A program made the translations under genes and the position numbers. Below are positions 1-8,348 of a stretch of 53,860 bases of DNA, piece after piece. The notes under the pieces are model-generated. The model worked only from the letters and a program-made list of their open reading frames with translations. It had not been told where the DNA came from and searched no databases. This DNA comes from Nocardioidaceae bacterium (GTDB lineage: Bacteria; Actinomycetota; Actinomycetes; Propionibacteriales; Nocardioidaceae). The DNA is taken from assembly GCA_030447865.1 (NCBI GenBank), contig JAUJOD010000008.1, positions 1-53,860 of the forward strand, in the 5' to 3' direction. Every line of letters begins with the position of its first letter. Within the stretch, counting starts at the first letter, position 1.

Positions 1-56
1 AACAGTTCCCGAGTCTCGGCTTGGCATGTCCCGCGACCAAACAACGCAACAGAGCC
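1..56 (-). mobile_element. Terminal end of an IS6-family element (partial, runs off window)
   Basis: On the minus strand a sequence starting GGCTCTGTTGCG at position 56 closely matches the left end of the complete IS6 element at 9559 (GGC..TGTTGCG.TGT.TG.TCGCGG). This is the typical IS6 terminal inverted repeat. The element lies leftwards, outside the window, and interrupts the recombinase reading frame that begins at 166. No transposase can be seen in the 56 bases present. Confidence 0.6.
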
Positions 57-166
57 GTACAGGTGTGTGTCTGGCCGGTGTACCGGGCAAGGTAAGACAC
101 GGCCGCGAGCTGGGCGGGTGTCATAGCGTCGGGCTGGAACGGCAGCAGCGCGGTGGTTGACGTCAT
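57..166 (-). pseudogene. Tyrosine recombinase/integrase, N-terminal fragment
   Basis: An ATG at 166 (minus) opens a frame of about 36 residues beginning MTSTTALLPFQP and continuing with an LAAVSYLARYTGQT-like stretch. From memory this resembles the N-terminal SAM-like (core-binding) domain of actinobacterial tyrosine recombinases, which typically have ARYSGRT followed by a YAxxLRxxFxWC helix. The frame is lost exactly where the IS6-type terminal repeat starts at 56, so the catalytic domain is missing. It would be the remains of an island or element integrase. The match rests on a short segment, so the family call is moderate. Confidence 0.45.
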
Positions 167-409
167 CTAGGGCCTCGCTGGCGATCTGGGGCCAAGCCCC
201 AGCCACGGATCGCCGCACACACGGTGAGGCACCTCCTGGCGACGCTAGCCCGCGCTCTCTGGCGCAGCACCCGGCGTCATTTCCACGCGACCGGCGGGCG
301 GACGCGCCTTCTCAAAACTCGTCGCGGCAAGTCCGACGTTCAGTGGCAACATGTCTGCGCACTTGGACGCGATTGACCCTTGCTGAGTGGCGAGCGAGAG
401 GATGTTGCG

Positions 410-1165
410 GTGAACTTGGAGTGGAGTGGTGTAGGGAGAGGGTTCGAGTACGCGGCAGCCTTCGTCGCCGTGGGTGGCGCGGTACTTCTTGCCATAAGGC
501 TGGCTCGCAAGACTTGGAGATACACCCTCGGCCAACGGCGGGTGCAGCAGGACACGGTCGACCAGCTGGCTTGTGGGAGCAGTCGCGTCTTCGTTGACTC
601 ACTCCTCGGCGCACCTCAATTCATGACCGCAGACGATGACCTTGAGACAAGTGCCTACCGACTTGCTGGGTGCTGGGTAAGTGTCGTTTACCGCGGCAAT
701 ACCGTCGTGTCCTTTAGTGTCACCGTCACTGATAGACGTCTGTGGATTGACGCCACCCGTCTGAGTCACGCTCAGCTGAGCAGCCCGCCCGTGAGGTGGT
801 GGTCATTTTCTGACGCGGTGCAACTGGGTCGCACAGCCATTCAACAGGTCGATGGAGGAGTAGACGAGGCCTCGTGGGTGGGTGCACGACGAACGGGCCA
901 CGTGCGTCACTACTACTTCGGAAATCCTGGTGTCTATCAGCACTACTGGCTGTCGTATAACGATGCCGGTGCAGGATCGCTCATCCCCGAAGAACTCGAG
1001 GGTGCCGCCGTACTTCGGGGCCGGTTCGGCGATTCTCCGCCTCCGAGCAGGTCAACGGCTAACACCCTGACTGTCGTCGCGGACTTCAAGGTCGTAGACC
1101 GCGTCACGCAGGAGTGGCGGTTCGGGGTCGATTTAGACACCGTTCGCCTCCGAGCAGTCGACTGA
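410..1165 (+). CDS. Membrane-anchored hypothetical protein (ETEC_3214-like?)
   Basis: The protein has about 251 residues from the GTG at 410, which has a GAGAGG purine stretch upstream; an in-frame ATG at 380 lacks this spacing. One hydrophobic segment near residues 13-32 (FEYAAAFVAVGGAVLLAIRLA) is followed by a basic KTWR stop-transfer patch, giving a single-pass anchor with a cytoplasmic body. Within the body an LGAP motif precedes an alternating beta-strand region (VSVVYRGNTVVSFSVTVTD). This recalls the ETEC_3214 family, in which an LGxP motif precedes a V-x-FxVT strand; that assignment is from memory and weak. No catalytic motif is visible. It is divergent from the minus-strand methyltransferase and lies near other conflict-type genes. 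Confidence 0.6.
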   Translation: MNLEWSGVGRGFEYAAAFVAVGGAVLLAIRLARKTWRYTLGQRRVQQDTVDQLACGSSRVFVDSLLGAPQFMTADDDLETSAYRLAGCWVSVVYRGNTVVSFSVTVTDRRLWIDATRLSHAQLSSPPVRWWSFSDAVQLGRTAIQQVDGGVDEASWVGARRTGHVRHYYFGNPGVYQHYWLSYNDAGAGSLIPEELEGAAVLRGRFGDSPPPSRSTANTLTVVADFKVVDRVTQEWRFGVDLDTVRLRAVD

Positions 1166-1592
1166 GCCGCGTGGAGCCCTCGGCATGGGGACTGCGGCTT
1201 AATCCCACATTTTGCTAACTTGCTAACTTGCGCTCCGGCCTCCGCGCCAAGGCGGCCCACGAGAGCACCACGCGCGCGAGAGATTTCGCGGCGGTATGAC
1301 TGTCCGTCCGTGCACGCGCATCGGGGATGTGGTCAGACGCTCCGCCCCGGCGGCAGCATGGTCAAACGCTTTCTGACGCCCGCGGGTGAGGAATGGACAA
1401 GGGGATGACCCGAGTCGACGGTCACGCGACGGAGAGGCGTACGTGCGGTCATGGCGGAGGGCCGCAACTACTACTTTGATGTCCAGGCACAGTCGGTCAG
1501 GGTGGGTGATCAGTGAGGATTCTTTCGCCATCGGATCGTGATCCCGGCAAACAGTTGAAGTCAGCGCCTGCAGGGGGCCTGCGTGACGAGTC
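1166..1592. other. Intergenic stretch without a convincing gene
   Basis: Short overlapping frames on both strands are rich in Arg, Pro and Ser and show no recognisable domain or good ribosome binding site. A small direct repeat (TTGCTAACTTGCTAACTTGC) lies near 1212-1231. This stretch separates two convergent genes, but no clear hairpin-plus-T-run terminator was found. Confidence 0.4.
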
Positions 1593-2564
1593 TCATGGCA
1601 CTCTCTCGAATACTTCAACGAAGGAATAGCTTTGGTCCTTTGTCCCAATGCCTTCGAGTTCCAGTCTGGCCAGACCGACGTCGTGGGCCTCCTTCGATAG
1701 GCCGAGTGGATTTACGGGGTTGGTACGCAGAGCAAGCCTTTGGCCATGCACAATCAGGGCGTAGTACGGATTGAGGTGGGTGTACACCGGATTGATGTCG
1801 GCAACAATCAGTCGTCCCTTGGGATCAAGCAGTCGTGCTAGCGCACCCAAGTCGGGAGCGGCTGGCATTGACGACAGAACCAGTGACATCAGGACGACGT
1901 CGAAGGTTCGTCCATCGAGTCTCTCGTGGACGGCGTGGATGTCTTCAATGATCACGTCCGCATTCTTGCCTAGTGCAGTCCCCCGGAGGTTTTCCTGAAA
2001 CTGCTTCACCATCGCCGCTGAGAAGTCGATGTAGGTCCAGTGAATGTCGGGCTCGTCGAAGAACTGGGTGGCAATCTGTCGCCCAGTCCCGCCACCAAGG
2101 TCAAGAACGCGGAGTGGATCGCCAAGTGAGCGGGCCCCCTTGATGCGGGTGACCACCGCCTGGTGGGTTCTCAGGAGATCTGAGGAGTTCCGAAGGTCGT
2201 AATTGGTCGCGATCGCGTCATAGAACGCCATGGAATCGTGCACGCTAAACTCGTGGTCAAAAGTCGGACCGCCGGTTGGCGGCGCCGCCAGCGAGCGACG
2301 TGGATCCATGGGAATCTGGGCCTGCGTGACTTGTTCTTGAATGGACGATCCGGCGCGGTTGGGCGGGTCCTCAGCGTTGGATTCAGTCTTGGGGGCCGCG
2401 CTGGGTCCAATTCGGGGTGGCCAGAGGGAGACCTCACGTCCCTGATACGCGGCGATAATGCCGGCGATTGAGAACGCAACGAGCAACGCGAGGAGAACCG
2501 CGAGACCCACACCTCCAAGCGCGTCTAGCAGGCCTCCGAGAAATTGCTCCACTAGGCGCTCCAA
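1593..2564 (-). CDS. Membrane-anchored class I SAM-dependent methyltransferase
   Basis: The protein has 323 residues. Residues 18-40 (VGLAVLLALLVAFSIAGIIAAYQ) form one transmembrane helix, followed by a GREVSLWPPRIG segment and a low-complexity linker of about 50 residues. The C-terminal domain (about 105-320) has class I methyltransferase signatures: motif I LDLGGGTGRQ at 154-163, a YIDFS acidic loop at 178-182, an EDIH segment near 207, and FDVVLMSLVLSSMPA at 221-235. The substrate cannot be told from sequence; it looks like a small-molecule type (UbiE/Methyltransf_11-like) rather than a DNA methylase, since no target-recognition domain is seen. A TM helix followed by a W-P-P-x-I-G linker recurs, as I recall, in membrane-tethered effector proteins near defence genes. 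It is convergent with the gene at 410. Confidence 0.8.
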   Translation of the reverse strand: MERLVEQFLGGLLDALGGVGLAVLLALLVAFSIAGIIAAYQGREVSLWPPRIGPSAAPKTESNAEDPPNRAGSSIQEQVTQAQIPMDPRRSLAAPPTGGPTFDHEFSVHDSMAFYDAIATNYDLRNSSDLLRTHQAVVTRIKGARSLGDPLRVLDLGGGTGRQIATQFFDEPDIHWTYIDFSAAMVKQFQENLRGTALGKNADVIIEDIHAVHERLDGRTFDVVLMSLVLSSMPAAPDLGALARLLDPKGRLIVADINPVYTHLNPYYALIVHGQRLALRTNPVNPLGLSKEAHDVGLARLELEGIGTKDQSYSFVEVFERVP

Positions 2565-3064
2565 TGCTATGTTCCGCAGATGCCAGGGGGCCGCCCGGCC
2601 TGCGTTCGATCGACGGTGGGGGACAACTTAGCGGCCTGTCGGCGACGTTGTCTTGGTGCGCGGGCACCAAGGCGGCGTTCTGGAGTAGCGCCTCCGGACG
2701 GGTCTTCTGGGACGCCGGGACATCACCACGCCAGTCTGCACCAATTCCGCAGGTTGGTTCCGGCTGCGGGACAGGGAGGACCAGATCGATCGTCGGGCGT
2801 TGAGCGGCCCGCGCTGACAGCTCCTGCCCAGTCACACCGGTGAAGCCGCCGGCAAACACCGCCCGGCCATCGACTCACCCAGCCGAGGTCGGGGTGGTCG
2901 CGATCACCCTGGACACGTCCGACGACGGATTCGCTTCGGACACCACGCCACAGGACTCGACTGTGCGCGAGTGCACAGGACACAGCGGCGTCCGATGCGG
3001 TACAGGTAGGTGCAGCGCGATTCGATGCGGTTCGCCGCAACCCCGCAGAGTCAAGCGATCGACC
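2565..3064. other. Intergenic stretch, possible decayed coding DNA
   Basis: Frames on the minus strand of up to about 140 codons exist but are Arg/Pro-rich, have no recognisable domains, and switch frame several times. The region holds the divergent promoters of the methyltransferase (minus) and the SIR2 gene (plus). No operator or inverted repeat stands out. Confidence 0.35.
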
Positions 3065-3075
3065 AGGAGGGAACC

Positions 3076-4446
3076 ATGACTAGCGGCGATCCACGAAAGG
3101 AAGAGCTGCAAAGGGCAGTAGCGGGAAAGCGTGCCCTCATCATCGCCGGGGCGGGCGTATCGCTGATGGCAACAGGGGGCGAGACCGCTGCCGGCTGGAA
3201 CGGGCTGTTACTCAATGGGATCGAGCGCTGTCGCTCTCTCGGTGAACTGTCTCATGTCGATGCCGCGCGCCTTGAAGCCGACGTTAAGAGCAATGACGTG
3301 GATTCCATGATTGCCGCCGCTCAGGAACTGCAGAACCACCTGACCGACCTGTCAGGTGGTCACTTTCGCAAGTGGCTAGAGGCCACGGTGGGTTCCCTAA
3401 GGGTGAGCCATCCAGGAGTGCTTCGGGTCATCGCAGATCTGGACGTACCAGTCGCGACCACCAACTACGACGACCTCCTCAGCGACCAGATTGGTGGGCG
3501 GGCCGCCACTTGGAAGGACACGCCTGCCATCCAGCGCATTGTGCGAGGAGACGCACGAGGCGTGATGCACCTGCACGGCAAATGGGACGCACCCGACAGT
3601 GTCGTCCTCGGCGTCGACAGCTACGTGACGGTCATCGGCGACAAGGAGTCGCAGGAGATCATTCGAGCCCTTTTTGCGTCCAACACCGTCATCTTCGTGG
3701 GCTTCGGCGCCGGATTGAACGATCCCAACTTCTCCGGCCTCCGCTCATGGTGCCGGGATGTTCTCCACTCTACGGACTACCCCCCAACCCTTCTGGTGCG
3801 CAACGATCAGGTTGCGGATGCTCGTCGAGAATTCCGCCCGGACGGCTTTCAGGTTCTCGGCTATGGCGACGCCTACGAGGACCTGGAGTTGTATCTGGCC
3901 GACCTTCGGCCTCCGGCTGGGAGGGATGACCATCCAAAGACCTACAGCTGGTCTGAACTGAGTCCGATGCTTGGACGATTGCAGCGCCGGATCCGGAGGA
4001 ACTTCAGCCCGCAGGCGGTTCTTGCGCTGTCGGGCCCCGGCAGTTTCGCGGCGCAGTACTGCTTGAGTTTGGACCCTGCCGAGATTCCGATCCTCACGGC
4101 GGTGACGTTCCCAAAGAGCCCCCCTCGGAGCGCGAGCAACACATGGTTTCGAGAGCTCGCTGCTACCTGCAATTGGCATCACATCGAGTCGCGGAAGTGG
4201 GACGTCTTTCTCCCCAACGTCCTTGGCGAGCTACCGCTAGGCACACGCGTACTCATCTTTGATGACCGCACGGTCGGCGGGAACGTCCAGCGCATGGTGG
4301 CAGAATGGCTGGAGAGCGCTGGACATGAAGTGCGCAGAGCCGCCCTCATCGTCCACCCAGATGTCGCCGATGACGTGGACTGGTACGAGGAGGAGACCGA
4401 GCATGATTTCAACTTCCCATGGGGAACTCGGCGTGGACGATCTTGA
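3076..4446 (+). CDS. SIR2-like NADase/deacetylase domain fused to PRTase-like domain
   Basis: The protein has 456 residues from the ATG at 3076, chosen because AGGAGG sits at 3065-3070. Residues 15-280 are a SIR2-like domain: GAGVS at 25-29, TTNYDDLL at 128-135, HLHGKW at 165-170 and FVGFGAGLNDPNF at 207-219. These match the GAGxS, TxNYDxL, catalytic-His LHG and Gx(S)xxDPN motifs of defence SIR2 proteins, most of which deplete NAD+. Residues 300-456 look like a type I phosphoribosyltransferase fold: VLIFDDRTVGGN at 392-403 fits the PRPP loop (hydrophobic, D-D, then T-x-G-G) and FPWG at 447-450 fits the C-terminal hood. SIR2 effectors in phage defence are well known; this fusion partner is not one I recognise. 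The next gene starts inside its 3' end. Confidence 0.85.
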   Translation: MTSGDPRKEELQRAVAGKRALIIAGAGVSLMATGGETAAGWNGLLLNGIERCRSLGELSHVDAARLEADVKSNDVDSMIAAAQELQNHLTDLSGGHFRKWLEATVGSLRVSHPGVLRVIADLDVPVATTNYDDLLSDQIGGRAATWKDTPAIQRIVRGDARGVMHLHGKWDAPDSVVLGVDSYVTVIGDKESQEIIRALFASNTVIFVGFGAGLNDPNFSGLRSWCRDVLHSTDYPPTLLVRNDQVADARREFRPDGFQVLGYGDAYEDLELYLADLRPPAGRDDHPKTYSWSELSPMLGRLQRRIRRNFSPQAVLALSGPGSFAAQYCLSLDPAEIPILTAVTFPKSPPRSASNTWFRELAATCNWHHIESRKWDVFLPNVLGELPLGTRVLIFDDRTVGGNVQRMVAEWLESAGHEVRRAALIVHPDVADDVDWYEEETEHDFNFPWGTRRGRS

Positions 4447-4837
4447 GGAGTTGGCAGCGGCCATCCAAAACGGTCTCGAGGCAGTCCAAGGCGCTCAGGC
4501 CGAGTACGACGTTGCCATGTGGGACATTGACGACCCCAAGTTTGCCAACCTCCGCCATATTCACGTCCACCTGTCGATCACTGTCGGCAAACTCGCACGA
4601 CTGATTGAGCCGCGCGACCATGACGCCTTCCACGAGCGACCCATCCCGGACTTACCCTCTGAGGACATCGCACCCATCGTGGCCGACCTGCTGATGCACG
4701 CTGCGCAGATCGCAAACGTTTTGGGCCACAATCTGGGCGAGGACTTTCTTGCTAGGTATCGGCAGAACGCCGGTCGCTTCGCACCAGACTCTCGCTTGCG
4801 AGGCATGGGCTCTCAACAGGAGTCGGCTCCATCCTGA
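4403..4837 (+). CDS. Small helical protein, MazG-like by impression
   Basis: The protein has 144 residues from the ATG at 4403, with GAGGAGG at 4387-4393 as ribosome binding site. It overlaps the end of the SIR2-PRTase gene by 44 bases, so the two are translationally coupled. The chain is almost wholly helical. The helix around LRHIHVHLSITVGKLARLIEP and the later IVADLLMHAAQIANVLGHNLGEDFLARYRQNAGRF resemble the core helices of MazG-type nucleotide pyrophosphohydrolases, including the terminal N-x-x-RF signature. The usual ExxE metal ligands are not evident, so it could be an inactive or divergent member. As the obligate neighbour of an NAD-type effector it may be a regulator, a partner enzyme or an antitoxin; this is inference. 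Confidence 0.65.
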   Translation: MISTSHGELGVDDLEELAAAIQNGLEAVQGAQAEYDVAMWDIDDPKFANLRHIHVHLSITVGKLARLIEPRDHDAFHERPIPDLPSEDIAPIVADLLMHAAQIANVLGHNLGEDFLARYRQNAGRFAPDSRLRGMGSQQESAPS

Positions 4838-5018
4838 CATGCGCACCGAACGCCACGATCGCGAACCTTTAGGCCGCCGCAAGGGTTCCGATCCGTCGGT
4901 TAGTGGACGCTGCGGGTCGGCCCGGCGCAAACCTCGACGATAGTCCGCTTGGCGAAATGATGCAGGGATGCGCAAATGATCTCTGGCGATGAACCTGTTT
5001 ATGGCTCCTGCCTGACGG

Positions 5019-5357
5019 TCAACTCGCGCTCTCGCTGGGACTGGAGGTTTGGCTAGGCGCCTCGCTCGGGCCCTCGCCCCCGCCTCCATCGCCCCCACCG
5101 ATGACCTCGGGCAAGATGGCCAGCGCGAAGCCGCCAATCATCAAGATGACGCCGAGAATGATCAGCTGTTGCTTCGGGCTGTCCCCCTCGATCAATTTGT
5201 TGATCCAGCCGATGATGGCGTCAATGATCTTCTCGTACCACTTGCGCTCGGGTACTTCATCAAGTCCGCGATCGGGCGGTTGCCAGATGATGCCAGCGAT
5301 CACGATGAGTACACCCAAGACGACCAGTAGGGCGCCGGCGACCACATTCCAGTCCAT
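5019..5357 (-). CDS. Small two-TM membrane protein
   Basis: The protein has 112 residues. TM1 spans about 5-24 (VVAGALLVVLGVLIVIAGII) and TM2 about 66-85 (LIILGVILMIGGFALAILPEV). Between them is a 40-residue amphipathic loop (KWYEKIIDAIIGWINKLIEG), and the C-terminus is a Gly-rich then Ser/Pro-rich tail (GGGDGGGGEGPSEAPSQTSS). No family is recognised. Reading frame quality is good (hydrophobic segments framed by charged residues), so it is probably a real gene. It is convergent with the SIR2 operon, with about 180 bases between them. Its role is unknown; small TM proteins in such clusters can act as membrane-disrupting effectors, but nothing in the sequence proves this. Confidence 0.6.
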   Translation of the reverse strand: MDWNVVAGALLVVLGVLIVIAGIIWQPPDRGLDEVPERKWYEKIIDAIIGWINKLIEGDSPKQQLIILGVILMIGGFALAILPEVIGGGDGGGGEGPSEAPSQTSSPSESAS

Positions 5358-5519
5358 GCCCGGACCTTATGTGCGACGAGGACTACTTGGCTACCGCGCG
5401 CATGGAGAACGCTGCCTACTTCGCGGCGCCTCCCGCAGCGCCGCGAGATTCGGTCGAGCGACAACTGAGAGCCAGAAGAGCGTCCGGATGATCAAGCCTC
5501 TCTTAGGAACGGGAGACTC

Positions 5520-5660
5520 AAAGTTCTCGGTCTGGACCCGGCGCCGGGTGAGTGTCTCGCGCCGGTCGGTGAACATCCGCAGCGCCTCGAGCTCACCGTC
5601 GACCTTCAAGACCCGCAGGCTGTGGGTGCGAACCGCGGCCACTGCGATCGAGTGCACAGT
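5520..5660 (-). pseudogene. IS110 transposase internal fragment
   Basis: About 45 residues (VHSIAVAAVRTHSLRV...RRETLTRRRVQTEN) align with the DEDD-domain end of the IS110 transposase at 7033-8334 (DAHAVAVVAARTQGLRV...RREELTRQRIQTVN). The frame around it carries no further transposase sequence. It is a degraded scrap of an older insertion on the opposite strand to the nearby full element. Confidence 0.65.
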
Positions 5661-5927
5661 GTTCATTGACTTGGCTGGCCTGAGCGCCTTCGACAACCAC
5701 GGTGGCCACGGTCGCTAACGTCGAACGAGCCTGCCTCGACTACCTCCTAGCTAGCAACCGAGTTCGATTGACGCACATGGACCGTCGTAGGTCGACCTGC
5801 CCAATGCAGCCGCGACGCCCCAGACGGTGTGAGTTGGACGGCGCATCGAAACTCGCTGGACCGGACTAGATGCCTTGGTCACACCAAATGCGACTTCAAC
5901 GGAGCGCGGGCCGGACACGGACCGCGC

Positions 5928-6131
5928 TCAGGCTGGCGCCAGAGGCTTCAATACGTGCGGTGCTAGGAGCAGCGGAGAGCCGTCCTCCTCACCTTCGTCG
6001 CCCAGGAGAACGACTCGTACGTGATTCGGGCGATCTGCGGGTCCCCAGATCTCAACGATGACTGCTTCACGATCGGCGTCAAGACCCCAAGGGATCAGCA
6101 CGTGCATGCCGACTGCCAGTCGAGTGGTCAT
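5928..6131 (-). CDS. Small hypothetical protein, likely partner of HEPN-like gene
   Basis: The protein has 67 residues. The ATG at 6131 follows the stop codon of the HEPN-like gene by one base (TGA-g-ATG) and has GGAGGAG just upstream, so it is the second cistron of a coupled pair. The sequence (VGMHVLIPWGLDADREAVIVEIWG...HVRVVLLGD) alternates short hydrophobic strands with turns and suggests a small beta-barrel of SH3 type. No family is recognised. Its position behind a possible RNase makes an antitoxin or adaptor role conceivable, though the toxin-first order is the less common one. Confidence 0.55.
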   Translation of the reverse strand: MTTRLAVGMHVLIPWGLDADREAVIVEIWGPADRPNHVRVVLLGDEGEEDGSPLLLAPHVLKPLAPA

Positions 6132-6132
6132 C

Positions 6133-6741
6133 TCATCTCCTCCATGGATCCGTACCTAGGGTTCCATGCAAGTGATCCCAGACCAAGTGGTCCATGGATC
6201 TGGCCATTCGATTGAGTACGGGAAGTCTCCCGCGCACCCATGTGACGGTATCCAAGGTGCCTGCGGCTCGCAGGTCCCGCAGCTCGCGTTGATTCCCATG
6301 GGCAACCGCGTTCCGCAAGCTGAAAAGCAGTGGCAGCTCCGAGCTATCCCGCGACGCCCAGGAGGAGTTGTGTCGGGCAAGGTCCATCGGGCTGAGGCCT
6401 AGGCGCGCAAAGTCCGACTTGATGGCCCTTAGGTCGGCGTTGCCACGATCGATCTGTCTTCCTCGTGTTAGCCCCTCGGTTATCAGTGGCACGAGATGTG
6501 AAGGGATTCCCGCACCGTTGATGAGGCGCTCAGCCGTGAGGTCGTGCAGGTCTCGCGTAAAACCTTGAAACTCGGCCACTGCAGTGACGACAAACGCGTG
6601 AGCCAGCGGCTTGCTCACGTCGAGCGGACGACCCGGCCCAGTCAACTCACCTGCCTCGGCATGCGCGCGGGTGACGACGCCAAGTACCTCGGCACGAGGG
6701 CCAAGCCAGCGTTGCAGTGGCTCAGATCGTGAGTAGGCCAT
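6133..6741 (-). CDS. HEPN-like protein (RNxxxH motif)
   Basis: The protein has 202 residues and is all helical. The diagnostic feature is SLRNAVAHGNQ at 141-151, in which R143-N-A-V-A-H148 fits the R-[NDH]-x3-4-H active-site motif of HEPN ribonucleases. The N-terminal helices (PLAHAFVVTAVAEFQGFTRDLHDLTAERL) fit the helix that precedes the second HEPN helix in RiboL-PSP/MAE_28990-type proteins. HEPN proteins commonly serve as RNA-cleaving toxins in defence and toxin-antitoxin loci. The gene is followed after one base by a 67-codon gene. The family call rests on one motif plus helical pattern; it could instead be a non-catalytic HEPN relative. Confidence 0.6.
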   Translation of the reverse strand: MAYSRSEPLQRWLGPRAEVLGVVTRAHAEAGELTGPGRPLDVSKPLAHAFVVTAVAEFQGFTRDLHDLTAERLINGAGIPSHLVPLITEGLTRGRQIDRGNADLRAIKSDFARLGLSPMDLARHNSSWASRDSSELPLLFSLRNAVAHGNQRELRDLRAAGTLDTVTWVRGRLPVLNRMARSMDHLVWDHLHGTLGTDPWRR

Positions 6742-7032
6742 GGTCGACGGTAGCGAATGTCGTAGTCACTACCCGTGATGTGTGAATCATTTGCGGCTAC
6801 TAGACGATTCCGTTAGGACCGACGTCGGGCCAGACTCGGTCTAGGTGCTCGGCGGGTCGCTCTCCTCGCGGCTGCCCACTCAGCCATGGGTGTGGCTCTC
6901 TACCGGTTTGCGTACCCGTCGGGTGCCGTGTCGAGGCGTGGCTCCAGAGGGGACTGCCCAGCTCGTAGTAGCAATGCCCGCCTCGCGTTCCCTGGAGGTC
7001 CACGACGGAGGGCGGCGAGTGCTTTGGCGAAG

Positions 7033-8334
7033 GTGTTCATCGGGGTCGATCCCCACAAGTTGTCGGTAACCATCGAGGTCGTCGACCACCGGGAGACGGT
7101 GTTGGCGACTGGTCGGTTCGGTACCGACAAGGCCGGCTACGCCGCGATGCGCAAGCACGTCGCGTCGTGGCCAGACCGGATCTGGGCGGTCGAGGGCAGC
7201 AACGGCGCCGGCCGCCCATTGGCGCAACGGTTGCTGGCTGACGGCGAGCATGTGGTCGACGTGCCCGCGAAGCTGGCCGCCCGGGCGCGGTTGTTCGACA
7301 CCGGCCATAACCGCAAGACCGACGCCCACGACGCGCACGCGGTCGCGGTGGTCGCTGCCCGCACCCAGGGGCTGCGGGTGCTGTCCTACGACGTCGAGCT
7401 CGAGACGCTGCGGATGCTGGTCGACCGCCGTGAGGAGCTCACCCGGCAACGGATCCAGACCGTCAACCGGCTGCAGCGGCTGCTTGCCGAGCTGACCCCG
7501 GGGCAGGCGAAGAAGGACATCACCGCCTTGCAGGCCAAGGCGATCCTCGCCTCGGTGCGGCCCCGGGACCTGGCCGGGAAGACCCGCCGCCGGCTCGCGG
7601 TCGAACAGCTCACTGAGCTGGTGGCGGTCGAGAAGAAGATCAAGGCCCTCACCAAAGAGCTCAAGGCGATGGTCCACGCGCGGGGCTCGACGTTGATGAC
7701 CCTGCCCGGCGTCGGACCGGTCGTCGCCGCAAGGATCCTGGCCGACGTCGGCGACGTGGCCCGATTCGCCGACCGCAACCGGTTCGCGTCCTGGACCGGC
7801 ACCGCGCCCCTAGACGCCTCGTCTGGGGAGCAGATCCGGCATCGGCTCTCGCGGGCAGGGAACCGGAAGATGAACCACATGCTGCACATCGCCGCCGCCA
7901 CCCAGATCCGGCTCGACACCGAAGGCCGCGCCTACTACCGACGCAAGCAAGCCGAAGGCAAGACCCGGATGGAGGCCATGCGCTGCCTCAAACGCCGGAT
8001 CTCCGACGCCGTCTACCACCAACTCATCGCCGACGCCCGCGCCGTGCAACAGGCCTCGGTCCAGGCGGGCCGGGGAGGGCACTGCGGGGCGTCTGAACAA
8101 TCCTGCGCGGTCGACCTGCCCCCGCACATCGACACTTCGGATCAGCCACTTCCCGGACCCGCAACACCGACGCTACCCCCACCCATCCGGCGTCAGAACC
8201 CCCACGCGGCCTCGACAGCCAGCCCTCCGCGCCGGCGCGCCGAAGCCGTCAAGATGGAGCGCCCCACCGGACGAACGACCTTGACGGCGACAAGCGCCGG
8301 CGCACCCTCAAAGGCGACGAGACCGCGGCCTTGA
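7033..8334 (+). CDS. IS110-family transposase (DEDD, Transposase_20)
   Basis: The start is the GTG at 7033 (VFIGVDPHKLSV); the frame is open further upstream but the upstream part has no transposase similarity. The RuvC-like DEDD domain shows GVDPHK (first Asp), AVEGSNG (Glu) and KTDAHDAHA (last two Asp). The C-terminal Transposase_20 domain shows TLPGVGPVVAARIL, SWTGTAPLDASSGEQ and the catalytic-serine region RLSRAGNRKMN. The protein is about 433 residues, longer than usual, with a Pro/Arg-rich tail after residue 340 that is probably spurious read-through into the element end. A second IS110-type element starts about 15 bases after its stop. The fragment at 5520-5660 derives from a relative. 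Confidence 0.9.
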   Translation: MFIGVDPHKLSVTIEVVDHRETVLATGRFGTDKAGYAAMRKHVASWPDRIWAVEGSNGAGRPLAQRLLADGEHVVDVPAKLAARARLFDTGHNRKTDAHDAHAVAVVAARTQGLRVLSYDVELETLRMLVDRREELTRQRIQTVNRLQRLLAELTPGQAKKDITALQAKAILASVRPRDLAGKTRRRLAVEQLTELVAVEKKIKALTKELKAMVHARGSTLMTLPGVGPVVAARILADVGDVARFADRNRFASWTGTAPLDASSGEQIRHRLSRAGNRKMNHMLHIAAATQIRLDTEGRAYYRRKQAEGKTRMEAMRCLKRRISDAVYHQLIADARAVQQASVQAGRGGHCGASEQSCAVDLPPHIDTSDQPLPGPATPTLPPPIRRQNPHAASTASPPRRRAEAVKMERPTGRTTLTATSAGAPSKATRPRP

Positions 8335-8348
8335 CACAGAGGGGAGCC

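Noticed and set aside
6880-7677. Minus-strand frame opposite the IS110 transposase
   Set aside because: No motif; the plus strand carries the full DEDD and Tnp20 motif set.
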